Shown one piece after another: positions 1-6,799 of a DNA stretch of 12,619 nucleotides (the first letter of the stretch is position 1; each line of letters begins with the position of its first letter). The stretch is from Chloroflexota bacterium. Lineage in GTDB: Bacteria; Chloroflexota; Chloroflexia; JAMDCE01. The stretch is taken from NCBI GenBank assembly GCA_023489135.1, contig JAMDCE010000438.1, forward strand, positions 1 through 12,619, given 5' to 3'. A program made the translations under genes and the position numbers. The notes under the pieces were generated by a model. The model saw only the letters and a program-made list of their open reading frames with translations, was not told the DNA's origin and did no database searches.

Positions 1-17
1 AGTGGCGTTAGCGAGAG

Positions 18-1190
18 ATGGCCTTGCGTATCGGGATCGATTACACGGCCGGAGTCAATCAGGGCGCTGGGATAGGTCGATATACCAGAAGCCTGATCAA
101 AGCTGTGGCCGCCCTCGACCGCACCAACGAGTACATCCTGTTCTACGCTGTGAAACCGGACGGAGCCTCTCCGCACCTTAGCGACCTACACGATCTGCTC
201 CGCCTCCATCCCAACTTCACGGCCAGGGAGGCGCCTCTGCCGGAACGGGCGATGACAATTGTGTGGCACCGCCTTCATATTCCCTGGTGGGTCGACCAGT
301 TCTTGGGCCGAATCGACGTCTTCCACTCTCCCGATTTTGTCTCTGCGCCTCAAAGGCGCGGACGATCGATTGTCACGGTGCATGATCTCTCCTTTCTGAC
401 GGTACCAGACTGCGCCGAGCCGTCCCTCCGTCGATACCTTCGGCGAGCCGTGTGGCGCTCAGTCCGCAACGCCGACAGCCTGGTCGCTGTTTCCAGCAAC
501 ACTAAGGCCGACCTGGTTCGGCTGCTGCGCCTTCCGGCCGACCGCATTCACGTAGTCCCCAATGGCGTAGATGAGAGGTTCAGCCCGGTGACGGACCAGG
601 AGAAGGTTGCTGCTCTCAAGAACCGGCTGGGACTACAGGGGCCCTATATTCTAACCGTGGGCACCCTGGAACCCCGGAAGAACCTCGTCCGCCTTCTCGA
701 GGCCTTCAAACTGCTGAGGGATCGGGGCCTCACCCGGCGTCTGGTGATCGCGGGCCGCAAAGGCTGGCTCTATGAGCCCATTTTTCAGGCGGTGAGCCGC
801 ATGAACCTCGGCGAGGCCGTTACCTTCCTGGATTTCGTCGACGACGACGACCTGCCCACCCTTTATGGCGCGGCTGACGCCTTCGTCTACCCCTCCATCT
901 ACGAGGGCTTCGGCATTCCTCCACTGGAAGCGCTGGCTTGTGGCACTCCGGTAATCGCCAGCAACACTTCGTCCCTGCCGGAGGTGTTAGACAAAGCGGC
1001 GATCCTGGTTGACCCGGTGGACCCCGCGGCCATTGCCTGGGGCATCGACCGCGTTCTCCATAACGATGAAGAGCGACGGCACCTCATCGAGGCGGGGCTG
1101 GAAAGAGCCAGACTGTTTCCCTGGCAAGCGGCTGGGGCGAAGCTGATAGAAATATATCAGAGGGAAGATGAACGAGCGCGAAGAGGATAG
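18..1190 (+). CDS. GT4-family glycosyltransferase
   Basis: A retaining GT-B fold glycosyltransferase of family GT4 (group 1), expected to move a sugar from a nucleotide-sugar to a growing surface glycan on the cytoplasmic side. The 390-residue length is normal. The N-terminal half opens with the acceptor-side loop GIDYTAGVNQGAGIGRYTR (residues 6-24). The donor domain has NGVDERF at 182-188, the strand and basic pair VGTLEPRKN at 214-222 (R220, K221), and the E-x7-E signature YEGFGIPPLEAL with E296 and E304, which binds the donor nucleotide-sugar. The family fold is clear; the sugar and acceptor cannot be read from sequence. ATG at 18 puts the first beta-strand (LRIGIDY) directly at the N-terminus, though the ribosome site (GAGAG) is weak, so translation may be coupled to a gene left of the window. 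Its 3' end overlaps the next gene by 23 bases. Confidence 0.93.
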   Translation: MALRIGIDYTAGVNQGAGIGRYTRSLIKAVAALDRTNEYILFYAVKPDGASPHLSDLHDLLRLHPNFTAREAPLPERAMTIVWHRLHIPWWVDQFLGRIDVFHSPDFVSAPQRRGRSIVTVHDLSFLTVPDCAEPSLRRYLRRAVWRSVRNADSLVAVSSNTKADLVRLLRLPADRIHVVPNGVDERFSPVTDQEKVAALKNRLGLQGPYILTVGTLEPRKNLVRLLEAFKLLRDRGLTRRLVIAGRKGWLYEPIFQAVSRMNLGEAVTFLDFVDDDDLPTLYGAADAFVYPSIYEGFGIPPLEALACGTPVIASNTSSLPEVLDKAAILVDPVDPAAIAWGIDRVLHNDEERRHLIEAGLERARLFPWQAAGAKLIEIYQREDERARRG

Positions 1191-1383
1191 GGATCAAGAC
1201 AGCGAGAGTAGTCCCAACACGGCCGGCTTAGAGGGCGACGAAGAGGCCCCAGAAAGCCTGGATCAAGGCGCAGGTGTGAATATCGCCCGCGCCCGGCTGA
1301 TTATCACCCTCATTGCCATCGGGGCCTTCTTCTTGCTGGCGGCGATGGTTCTCGTCGTGCTGGTCGTGATTCTGGTTAAATAG
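1168..1383 (+). CDS. small acidic single-pass membrane protein
   Basis: A 71-residue protein that I cannot assign to a family. Residues 1-35 are strongly acidic and polar (many Glu, Asp, Ser). Residues 42-70 form one long hydrophobic segment of Ile, Leu, Ala and Val, ending in a Lys just before the stop. This fits a single membrane anchor with a cytoplasmic acidic tail, or the reverse orientation. The ATG lies inside the last codons of the upstream glycosyltransferase (23-base overlap), and AGGGAAG sits immediately before it, so translational coupling is likely. The amphipathic acidic-then-hydrophobic layout and the overlap argue for a real gene. It could tether or regulate the upstream glycosyltransferase at the membrane, but that is inference from position only. 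Confidence 0.62.
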   Translation: MNEREEDRDQDSESSPNTAGLEGDEEAPESLDQGAGVNIARARLIITLIAIGAFFLLAAMVLVVLVVILVK

Positions 1384-1512
1384 CCCCTAAAACGGAAATT
1401 CATTACACGTCCACAAAACACGCCCTCTAAATAAGAAAATGGTCTTCCTCCAGATCTGTCGAATGAACGCCGATTGGGTAGCCTCTGGATCGCAGGAAAG
1501 CCAAGGCGACGA

Positions 1513-1586
1513 GTTGTCATTCTGAGCGAAGTGACACTGTCATTCTGAACGCAGTGAAGAACCCTTCACTGCGTTCAGGGTGACAG
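1513..1586. repeat. palindromic dispersed repeat with 23-bp hairpin
   Basis: Two arms of 23 bases (1537-1559 and 1564-1586) flank a 4-base AACC loop. The only two non-Watson-Crick positions are T opposite G, so in RNA the stem would be fully paired with two G-U wobbles. A partial direct copy of the left arm (TGTCATTCTGAGCGAAGTGAC) lies just before it at about 1514-1534. There is no T-tract, so it is not a textbook terminator, although a transcript of the upstream operon would carry this hairpin. It resembles the REP-like intergenic elements containing TTCTGAACGCAGTGAAG that I know from several GC-rich phyla. The stretch 1384-1512 between the upstream gene and this element shows nothing recognisable. 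Confidence 0.8.
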
Positions 1587-1604
1587 CTTCGCAATCTGGC
1601 GTAC

Positions 1605-1632
1605 GCTGATCGCTGACGGCTGATATCTGATT
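1605..1632. repeat. four tandem heptamers GCTGATN
   Basis: Four consecutive 7-base units read GCTGATC, GCTGACG, GCTGATA and TCTGATT. They end eight bases before the -35 box of the homoserine dehydrogenase promoter. They may be a decayed short tandem repeat. No protein-binding function can be claimed from sequence alone. Confidence 0.5.
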
Positions 1633-1640
1633 GCCGCCCA

Positions 1641-1669
1641 TTGACAAGAACCGCGGAAAGCTGTATAAA
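1641..1669 (+). promoter_or_regulatory. sigma-70 type promoter of homoserine dehydrogenase
   Basis: A perfect -35 box TTGACA (1641-1646) is followed by exactly 17 bases and the -10 box TATAAA (1664-1669). Transcription would start near 1676, leaving a leader of about 40 bases before the coding start. That is too short for a T-box or riboswitch. The promoter separates the gene from the glycosyltransferase operon upstream. Confidence 0.8.
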
Positions 1670-1718
1670 CGCGTATCGACCGACAGACAAATGAGGCCAG
1701 GCGGAGGTAGTGGCGAGG

Positions 1719-3011
1719 ATGAGCGAAGGGATGAAGATAGGTCTGCTGGGTTTGGGAACCATCGGCTACGGCGTGGCCCGCGTTCTTCAGGAGAAGCGGG
1801 ATAGCGTGGCCGCTCAGGTGGGACGTCCCGTTGTCGTGTCCAAAGCCCTGGTGCGAAATCCCGAAAAGCCACGTCCAACGGACATTCCGGCTGAAGTCCT
1901 CACCCACAACCCGGCCGAAGTCCTGGACGATCCCGAGATAGGAATCATCGTCGAAGCGCTAGGTGGCGAGGATCCGGCCTACGCTTACCTCCGGCGGGCC
2001 ATCAAGAACGGCAAACACGTTAGCACGGCCAACAAGGAGGTTATGGCGAAGCATGGACCTGAGCTCTACCGCCTGGCCGCCGAGCACGGAGTGGATCTCT
2101 ACTGCGAGGCCAGCGTCGGCGGAGGTATCCCTCTGATCGGGCCGTTCCGCTACGCGCTTAATGCCAATGGCATACAGCAAGTTATGGCTATCATCAATGG
2201 AACCACAAACTACATCTTGACTAAGATGGCCGAAGAGGGACTGGAGTTCGATATCGCCCTGCGCCAGGCTCAAGAGCTCGGCTATGCCGAACCCGATCCC
2301 ACCAACGACGTCGAAGGCATCGACTCGACGTACAAGCTGACCATCCTCTCCAGTCTGGCCTTTCATTCCGTCATCAAACCCGAGGATATCTATCGCGAGG
2401 GGATTTCGTCCCTCTCCGCCGCCGATTTCCGCTACGCCCACGAAATGGGCTACGTCATCAAACTGCTGGCCATCGCCAAGCAGACGGATGGCCAAATAGA
2501 AGTGAGGGTCCACCCCACCTTCGTGCCCCGCCATTGGCTTATCGGTCAAGTGAGGGTGAATTTCAACGCTGTCAGCGTCACCGGCGACCTGGTAGGCGAG
2601 GTGATGTTCTACGGTCAGGGCGCGGGAGCCAACCCCACCGCCAGCGCCATCGTCTCGGATATCATCGACCTGGCCCAAAATGCCTTGAAGGGAACGAGCA
2701 ATCGCCCCGCCATAACGTTCAGCCAAGATCCCAAGCTGCGGCCAATGGACGACGTTCAAACACGCTACTACCTGCGACTTCAAGCGGCCGACCAGCCTGG
2801 GGCCCTGGCCGCCATCGCGGGCGTTCTGGGGGAGCAGAGCATCAGCATCGCTTCGGTCGTCCAGAAGGAAGTCGACGCGCAAAAGGGTCAAGCCGAGGTT
2901 GTCATCGTCACCCATTTGGCCCGTGAAGCCTCCATGCGAAAAGCTTTGACCACGCTCAGAGCGCTCCCTGCGATAAAAGGCATCGGTGGATTCGTGCGGA
3001 TTGAAGGCTAG
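1719..3011 (+). CDS. hom: homoserine dehydrogenase with C-terminal ACT domain
   Basis: Reduces L-aspartate-4-semialdehyde to L-homoserine with NAD(P)H, the branch point to threonine and methionine, in the cytoplasm. Numbering from ATG 1719 (430 residues): Rossmann motif GLLGLGTIG at 8-16; ANKEVMAKHG near 104-113; catalytic-domain block INGTTNYIL at 159-167; GYAEPDP with E191; and DVEGIDSTYKL, whose D202 and K206 match the catalytic Asp/Lys pair spaced four apart. An ACT domain (about 351-427, from YYLRLQAADQPGAL) suggests feedback control by threonine. Length is normal for the single-function enzyme with ACT; there is no aspartokinase fusion. Three in-frame starts exist. GTG 1710 is only two bases from the GGAGG at 1703-1707, while ATG 1719 is 11 bases away and is preferred. 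ATG 1731 is also possible. No thrB or thrC lies nearby, so it stands alone among glycan genes. Confidence 0.96.
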   Translation: MSEGMKIGLLGLGTIGYGVARVLQEKRDSVAAQVGRPVVVSKALVRNPEKPRPTDIPAEVLTHNPAEVLDDPEIGIIVEALGGEDPAYAYLRRAIKNGKHVSTANKEVMAKHGPELYRLAAEHGVDLYCEASVGGGIPLIGPFRYALNANGIQQVMAIINGTTNYILTKMAEEGLEFDIALRQAQELGYAEPDPTNDVEGIDSTYKLTILSSLAFHSVIKPEDIYREGISSLSAADFRYAHEMGYVIKLLAIAKQTDGQIEVRVHPTFVPRHWLIGQVRVNFNAVSVTGDLVGEVMFYGQGAGANPTASAIVSDIIDLAQNALKGTSNRPAITFSQDPKLRPMDDVQTRYYLRLQAADQPGALAAIAGVLGEQSISIASVVQKEVDAQKGQAEVVIVTHLAREASMRKALTTLRALPAIKGIGGFVRIEG

Positions 3012-3043
3012 ACCCGAGTTAGATTCGCTCGCCCTGCCACCAC

Positions 3044-3056
3044 GAGTTATTAACTC
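3044..3056. promoter_or_regulatory. 13-nt perfect palindrome abutting the flippase start
   Basis: GAGTTA-T-TAACTC ends on the base directly before the ATG at 3057. It fills the place where a Shine-Dalgarno sequence would lie, and no good one is visible. A second GAGTTA occurs at 3016-3021. It could be an operator or a small RNA hairpin limiting translation, or chance; no function is shown. Confidence 0.3.
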
Positions 3057-4619
3057 ATGTCCCTGAAGCTCTGGCTCTACATAGCCTTTCTGGCTGTGGT
3101 GGTCCTTCTGCTGCCGGCCGCCTGGTGGTTACGAAGGCGCTTCGGCGTTTCTGACGAAACCGCACCAGCCGTGCGCCGGATCGTCAAGAACGCCTTCAGC
3201 CCCATGGCCGCCCAACTGGTCAACAAACTGATTGATCTTGGCTTCGCCATGTTCGTCCTGAGGGCCCTGGGTCCAGAGGGAAACGGGCGTTACGCCTTCG
3301 CCGTCTTGATCTGGCTCTACGCCAGCACCATCACCGACTTTGGCCTGGGGGTGCTCCTCACCCGGGAGGTGGCCAGAGATCGCGCGAAGGGCAACGCCTA
3401 CTTCGTCAATACCACGATAATTCGTTGGGCCCTCTGCCTGGCCTCTCTGCCCTTCCTGCTCGCTCTCACCGCTATCTACCTCCAGTATTTCGGTCTAAAC
3501 AGCGAGACGGCCATCGCCATTCTCGTGCTCATCGTTGGTTTGATCCCGGGCAGCGTCTCGGCCGCGGCCAGCTCCCTTTTTAACGCCTACGAGCAGATGG
3601 AGGTGCCGGCCTGGGTTACCATAATTACCAACGTCCTTAAGGTCATTCTGGGGATTGGGGCTTTATACGCCGGATTCGGGATAGTCGGCTTGGCCGGCGC
3701 TTCCGTGGTAGTGAACGTCATCACGGCCGGTGTCTTCCTCTACCTGGTCAAGAAACTTCTCTTTCCACCGCGCCTGGAGTTCGACGTGGTTTTCAGCCGG
3801 ACGATGTTGGGACTGGCCTATCCACTCCTCCTGAACAACCTGCTGGTCAATCTGTTTTTCAAAGTCGATGTCTTCATTCTGCAGTCGCAGGGAGCCAGGG
3901 TCGTCGGGCTCTACGACGCCGCCTATAAGTTCATCAACGTTCTTCTCATCGTCCCCTCCTACTTCACCCTGGCTATCTTCCCTCTGATGTCCCGCTACGC
4001 CGAGTCCGCCCGCGATTCCCTTCGCCGCGCCTACCGCACCGCCGTGAAAGGCCTTTTGTTGATCTCCCTCCCTGTCACGGTGGGAACGGTCTTTCTGGCC
4101 TCTGACCTCATTCTCCTTTTCGGCGGCCACCAGTACCTGCCCGAGTCGGCGACGGCCTTGCAGATACTCATCTGGTTCCTGCCCTTTAGTTATGTCAATG
4201 GTGTCACCCAGTATGCCTTGATCGCCGTCAACCGGCAGAGGGCCATCACTCTCTGCTTCGCCCTAACGGTCGCCTTCAACGTGGTGGCGAACCTGATTCT
4301 GATTCCTCAATTGAGCTATATCGGCGCCAGCCTGGTGACGGTGGGATCGGAGATCGTGCTAATGACCCCGTTCTACTTCATCGTCAGGCGGGATCTGGGC
4401 GGCCTCCCTCTGGCGCAACTGGGCTGGCGACCCACAGTTGCGGCGGGGGTTATGGGCGTGGCCATGTGGCGGCTGGGCGGCGTCAATCCATTCCTGCTGG
4501 TCGCCATCGGCGGGGTGGTCTACGCTGTAGTCCTCTTTGCTCTGCGGACTTTCACGCCCGAAGAAGTGGCTATGGTGAGGCAACTGGTGGGCCGCCCGGC
4601 TGAGCAGCCACCGGGATAG
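3057..4619 (+). CDS. Wzx/MOP-superfamily polysaccharide flippase
   Basis: A 520-residue integral membrane protein of the MOP exporter superfamily, the type that flips lipid-linked oligosaccharides across the cytoplasmic membrane. An extra hydrophobic segment (residues 3-25) ends in WWLRRR. A polar linker follows, then the usual flippase opening at about 45-90: NAFSPMAAQLVNKLIDLGFA, then LRALGPEGNGRYAFAV, with DFGLGVLLTREVARD at about 94-108. Roughly a dozen further hydrophobic helices follow to the C-terminus, with conserved-looking KVDVFILQ and LYDAAYKF around 275-295. The substrate cannot be read from sequence. Glycosyltransferases on both sides support a role in exopolysaccharide or O-antigen-like export. 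The ribosome site is poor, and a 13-nt palindrome sits just before the ATG. A later start would remove the extra N-terminal helix, so the precise start is uncertain. Confidence 0.9.
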   Translation: MSLKLWLYIAFLAVVVLLLPAAWWLRRRFGVSDETAPAVRRIVKNAFSPMAAQLVNKLIDLGFAMFVLRALGPEGNGRYAFAVLIWLYASTITDFGLGVLLTREVARDRAKGNAYFVNTTIIRWALCLASLPFLLALTAIYLQYFGLNSETAIAILVLIVGLIPGSVSAAASSLFNAYEQMEVPAWVTIITNVLKVILGIGALYAGFGIVGLAGASVVVNVITAGVFLYLVKKLLFPPRLEFDVVFSRTMLGLAYPLLLNNLLVNLFFKVDVFILQSQGARVVGLYDAAYKFINVLLIVPSYFTLAIFPLMSRYAESARDSLRRAYRTAVKGLLLISLPVTVGTVFLASDLILLFGGHQYLPESATALQILIWFLPFSYVNGVTQYALIAVNRQRAITLCFALTVAFNVVANLILIPQLSYIGASLVTVGSEIVLMTPFYFIVRRDLGGLPLAQLGWRPTVAAGVMGVAMWRLGGVNPFLLVAIGGVVYAVVLFALRTFTPEEVAMVRQLVGRPAEQPPG

Positions 4620-4627
4620 TGGAGATT

Positions 4628-4708
4628 AGGGGTGAAGGGTTATGGGTTATGGGTTATGAGTCAAATGTGTTCGAGGGTTTAACCCCTAACCCGTAACCCT
4701 TCACCCCT
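4628..4708. repeat. long inverted repeat built from 7-nt units (GGGTTAT)
   Basis: The left arm (4628-4656) and right arm (4680-4708) are 29 bases each and complementary except at two positions, with a 23-base loop. Each arm contains three heptamers: GGGTTAT at 4637, 4644 and 4651, and TAACCCC, TAACCCG and TAACCCT from 4680. It lies just after the flippase stop and could fold in the transcript and act as a 3' stabiliser or a weak terminator, but no T-run follows. It looks telomere-like, but on a chromosome it is best read as a dispersed intergenic repeat. Confidence 0.8.
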
Positions 4709-4733
4709 CTGTGCTCTCTGTGCCTCTGCGGTG
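4707..4733. repeat. CTCTGTG-type intergenic repeat
   Basis: The sequence CTCTGTGCTCTCTGTGCCTC followed by TGCGGTG directly adjoins the inverted repeat before it. It resembles a common dispersed intergenic repeat (CTCTGTG and CCTCTGTGG units) that I know from Chloroflexota and other environmental genomes. Its abutment to another repeat family suggests this spacer collects such elements. Identification is by memory of the pattern, not by a search. Confidence 0.45.
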
Positions 4734-4740
4734 CACTCGT

Positions 4741-4890
4741 CATTTCAGCGACTGCTTGGTGCCCCTGTTGATCAGTTCGGAATCGCTCCAGAGCCTGGAC
4801 GATATCTTTGATGCGTTCGCCAAAGGGGCGCGCGATCTCGATGCAACCATCACGGAGCTCCCCATCACCGCGAGAGCGAAGGGCCGGTGA
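4741..4890 (+). pseudogene. possible orphan C-terminal gene fragment
   Basis: A 49-codon open stretch ending in TGA at 4888-4890 reads like ordinary soluble protein: LISSESLQSLDDIFDAFAKG, then ARDLDATITELPITARAKGR. It has amphipathic helices, GC-rich third positions and no rare codons. It begins straight after the dispersed repeats. No convincing start codon or ribosome site was found; a GTG at 4720 lies inside the repeat. I read it as the remaining tail of a gene whose front was lost at the repeat junction. I do not recognise the family. Chance coding-like sequence is the alternative. The rest of 4620-5068 holds repeats and a promoter. Confidence 0.3.
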
Positions 4891-4950
4891 GATAAGCCTT
4901 CTCCCCGCACCACCACCACCGCGCTCAGAGGGAGCCGTCCGGTAAGGCCG

Positions 4951-4959
4951 TGGTATAAT
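4951..4959 (+). promoter_or_regulatory. extended -10 promoter before the second glycosyltransferase
   Basis: TGGTATAAT is a perfect TATAAT (4954-4959) with the TGN extension. No -35 box is seen at the right distance, which is typical of extended -10 promoters. Transcription would start near 4966, giving a leader of about 100 bases to the coding start at 5069. No structured element is obvious in that leader. Confidence 0.6.
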
Positions 4960-5068
4960 GTGACACGCTCCTGGCCCACAGGCCTCCGCTAGCTAAAACT
5001 GGCGCTGCCGATCAGAGCACCGGCGCATTTCGAAGTGGGCTCCGGCCTGGATAGACAACTGGAAGAAC

Positions 5069-6322
5069 GTGTACGTGAAATCCAATAACATTTGCCTCCT
5101 CCACTACACTTGCCCACCTATCATTGGCGGCGTTGAAACGGTGCTGGCCGCCCACGCTCGACTCTTCGTTGAAAGCGGTTATGGGGTAAAGGTCCTCGCC
5201 GGCCGCGGAGGCCCTTTCCATCCTGAGATCGACGTCAAGATCATCCCTGAGATCGATTCAAAGAACCGAGCTTTGCTGGCCATCAACGAGGAACTGGACA
5301 AAGGAGTGGTCGGCGAAAGGTTCGGCCAAATGCAGGCCCGGATTGCGGGGTTGCTGGCCGAAGAACTTGCCTCTGTCGACGTCTGCTTTGTCCACAACGC
5401 CTTTACTCTGCACAAGAATTTGCCCCTGACTGCGGCGTTGCACCAACTGGCCGGCGCGGAGGGAAGCCCCAGGTTCGTCGCCTGGTGCCACGACGTGTCC
5501 TGGACCAATCCTCTCTATCTTCCGGCGCTCCGGGATGCTCCTCCCTGGAACCTGCTCAAGAAGCCCTTGCCCGGCGTCACCTATGTGACCGTCTCCCAGG
5601 AGCGCGCCCAGCAGCTAGGCGACATCTTTCAGCCAGCGACTACCCGGATACAGGTAATCCCCAACGGCGTCGATCCAAACTCCTTCCTTCGCCTGTCGCC
5701 TGTGACGCAGCGCCTGGTTGACCGCTTCCGGTTGTTAGATCAGGACATCATCTTGCTCCTCCCTTCCCGAATCACCAGGCGAAAGAACATTGAGTTTGCC
5801 ATCGCCGTCGTTCGCGCTCTCGAGGATCGACATGTCTCGGCCAAGCTCATCGTCACGGGGCCGCCGGGTCCGCACAATATCCGCTCGGACGAGTACCTCC
5901 ACTTGCTACAGCGGCGCCGCATGGATCTCGCGCTAGAAGATCGGGTGATATTCCTTTGTGAAGAGAAAGATTCCCGTGGCGAGCCCGTTGAGGTCACTGA
6001 CACGATGATGAGTGAATTGTATCTCCTCGGCGATGCGATGATCTTCCCCAGCGCCCAGGAGGGTTTCGGCATTCCCTTGCTGGAGGCCGGTCTCTCCCGG
6101 CTGCCCATCTTCTGTAGCGACATCCGTCCCTTCCGCGAGATTGGCGAAGGTCTGGCACACTTCTTCTCGCTGGATGACGCCCCCACGGAAGTTGCCGCTG
6201 AGATCGACAATTACCTGAGAAAGGAACCAGCCTACCGTTTTCGGCGCCACGTCTTGCGCCGCTACACCTGGCCGGCGATTTTTCAGCACTTCATCGAGCC
6301 CCTCCTAACGTTGAAGGTTTGA
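5069..6322 (+). CDS. GT4-family glycosyltransferase
   Basis: A second GT-B glycosyltransferase of family GT4, 417 residues. The N-terminal domain opens with HYTCPPIIGGVETVLAAHAR (12-31), the usual P-x-x-GG-x-E acceptor-side loop. The donor domain has NGVDPNSF (199-206), LPSRITRRKN with R238 and K239 (231-240), GPPGP (264-268) and the E-x7-E signature QEGFGIPLLEAG with E331 and E339. It probably builds the same surface glycan as the upstream genes, but donor and acceptor are unknown. It is only loosely similar to the other GT4 here, so it is not a recent tandem copy. Start choice: GTG 5069 has GGAAG three bases away; GTG 5075 has better spacing (9) and would drop two residues. The last codons and the stop lie inside a repeat, so the tail LTLKV may not be native. 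Confidence 0.92.
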   Translation: MYVKSNNICLLHYTCPPIIGGVETVLAAHARLFVESGYGVKVLAGRGGPFHPEIDVKIIPEIDSKNRALLAINEELDKGVVGERFGQMQARIAGLLAEELASVDVCFVHNAFTLHKNLPLTAALHQLAGAEGSPRFVAWCHDVSWTNPLYLPALRDAPPWNLLKKPLPGVTYVTVSQERAQQLGDIFQPATTRIQVIPNGVDPNSFLRLSPVTQRLVDRFRLLDQDIILLLPSRITRRKNIEFAIAVVRALEDRHVSAKLIVTGPPGPHNIRSDEYLHLLQRRRMDLALEDRVIFLCEEKDSRGEPVEVTDTMMSELYLLGDAMIFPSAQEGFGIPLLEAGLSRLPIFCSDIRPFREIGEGLAHFFSLDDAPTEVAAEIDNYLRKEPAYRFRRHVLRRYTWPAIFQHFIEPLLTLKV

Positions 6323-6380
6323 ACGTTGGAACGTTGGAACGTTTCGGTCTCCCAACCTGCGAACATTCCAACCTTCTAAC
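6307..6380. repeat. AACGTT repeat with inverted partner, entering the gene end
   Basis: AACGTT occurs at 6307, 6322, 6330 and 6338; the last three are spaced exactly 8 bases (unit AACGTTGG). An imperfect inverted partner AACATTCCAACCTTCTAAC (6362-6380) pairs with the arm at 6310-6327. The element starts inside the last codons of the glycosyltransferase, so it supplies its stop codon. It may form a hairpin in the 3' end of the transcript. No T-tract follows. Confidence 0.7.
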
Positions 6381-6446
6381 TCGCGAACAGAACAATCCGG
6401 TGAGACGGCGGGCCGCGTGCCAGCTCTATGTGTGAGGAGCTTCTGC

Positions 6447-6479
6447 TTGACTAACACCTACTCGCTCGATACAATGTAT
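6447..6479 (+). promoter_or_regulatory. toxin-antitoxin promoter with palindrome over the -10 box
   Basis: TTGACT (6447-6452), a 17-base spacer and TACAAT (6470-6475) form a good sigma-70 type promoter, with transcription starting near 6482. The perfect palindrome ATACA-A-TGTAT (6469-6479) covers the -10 box. The half-sequence GTATGA recurs at 6476 and 6484, eight bases apart. AbrB/MazE-type antitoxins usually repress their own promoter through palindromes, so this is a likely operator; that part is inference. Confidence 0.65.
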
Positions 6480-6505
6480 GAAGGTATGACTTTTGGAGTA
6501 GAGAA

Positions 6506-6799
6506 ATGTCCAGGCCAAAACTAGTTCGTGTTCAGGAGAAGGGCCAGGTTACCCTGCCAGCCGAGTTTCGCCGGAAACTAGGTCTAAAGAAAGGTGACCT
6601 TGTCGCTGTTACCGAAACACTAGATGGTGTATTGATTACCCCGCAGGAAGTAATCGCTATTAAGGCCCTGGATCGCATTGGCGATGCCCTCAGAGAGCGA
6701 GGGCTATCCCTGGAAGGACTCATCGAGGCCGGACGCGCAGAGCGCCTCCAAATCATCGAGGAGGAGTACGGCATCCGGGTCGATGATGAAGAGCGATAG
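6506..6799 (+). CDS. AbrB/MazE/SpoVT-type antitoxin
   Basis: A 97-residue antitoxin that should bind DNA through a swapped-hairpin AbrB domain and neutralise the PIN toxin encoded next. The AbrB domain spans about residues 5-48, with the family core VQEKGQVTLPAEFRRKLGLK (9-28) then KGDLVAV. Residues 50-97 are helical and charged (DRIGDALRERGLSLEGLIEA), the expected toxin-binding tail. GGAG at 6495-6498 lies 7 bases before ATG 6506. The gene overlaps the toxin gene by 17 bases, giving coupled translation, and has its own promoter with a candidate operator on the -10 box. Family assignment is firm; pairing with the neighbour rests on the overlap and on known AbrB-PIN (VapBC-like) pairs. Confidence 0.92.
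   Translation: MSRPKLVRVQEKGQVTLPAEFRRKLGLKKGDLVAVTETLDGVLITPQEVIAIKALDRIGDALRERGLSLEGLIEAGRAERLQIIEEEYGIRVDDEER

Noticed and set aside
1537..1586. Rho-independent terminator
   Set aside because: The hairpin is strong but has no following T-run; it better fits a dispersed palindromic repeat.
1959..2915. A 318-codon open frame antisense to homoserine dehydrogenase
   Set aside because: It has no recognisable domain and lies wholly opposite a strongly conserved enzyme; it is a codon-bias shadow.
4628..4733. CRISPR array or replicon telomere
   Set aside because: Units are 7 bases without spacers, and the sequence is internal to a gene-dense chromosome segment.
4740..4979. Minus-strand 79-codon ORF after the flippase
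   Set aside because: No domain or ribosome support, and the opposite strand looks more protein-like over part of it.
6678..6782. N-terminal extension of the PIN toxin
   Set aside because: It lies inside the antitoxin gene in another frame and carries no domain; the PIN fold begins just after ATG 6783.
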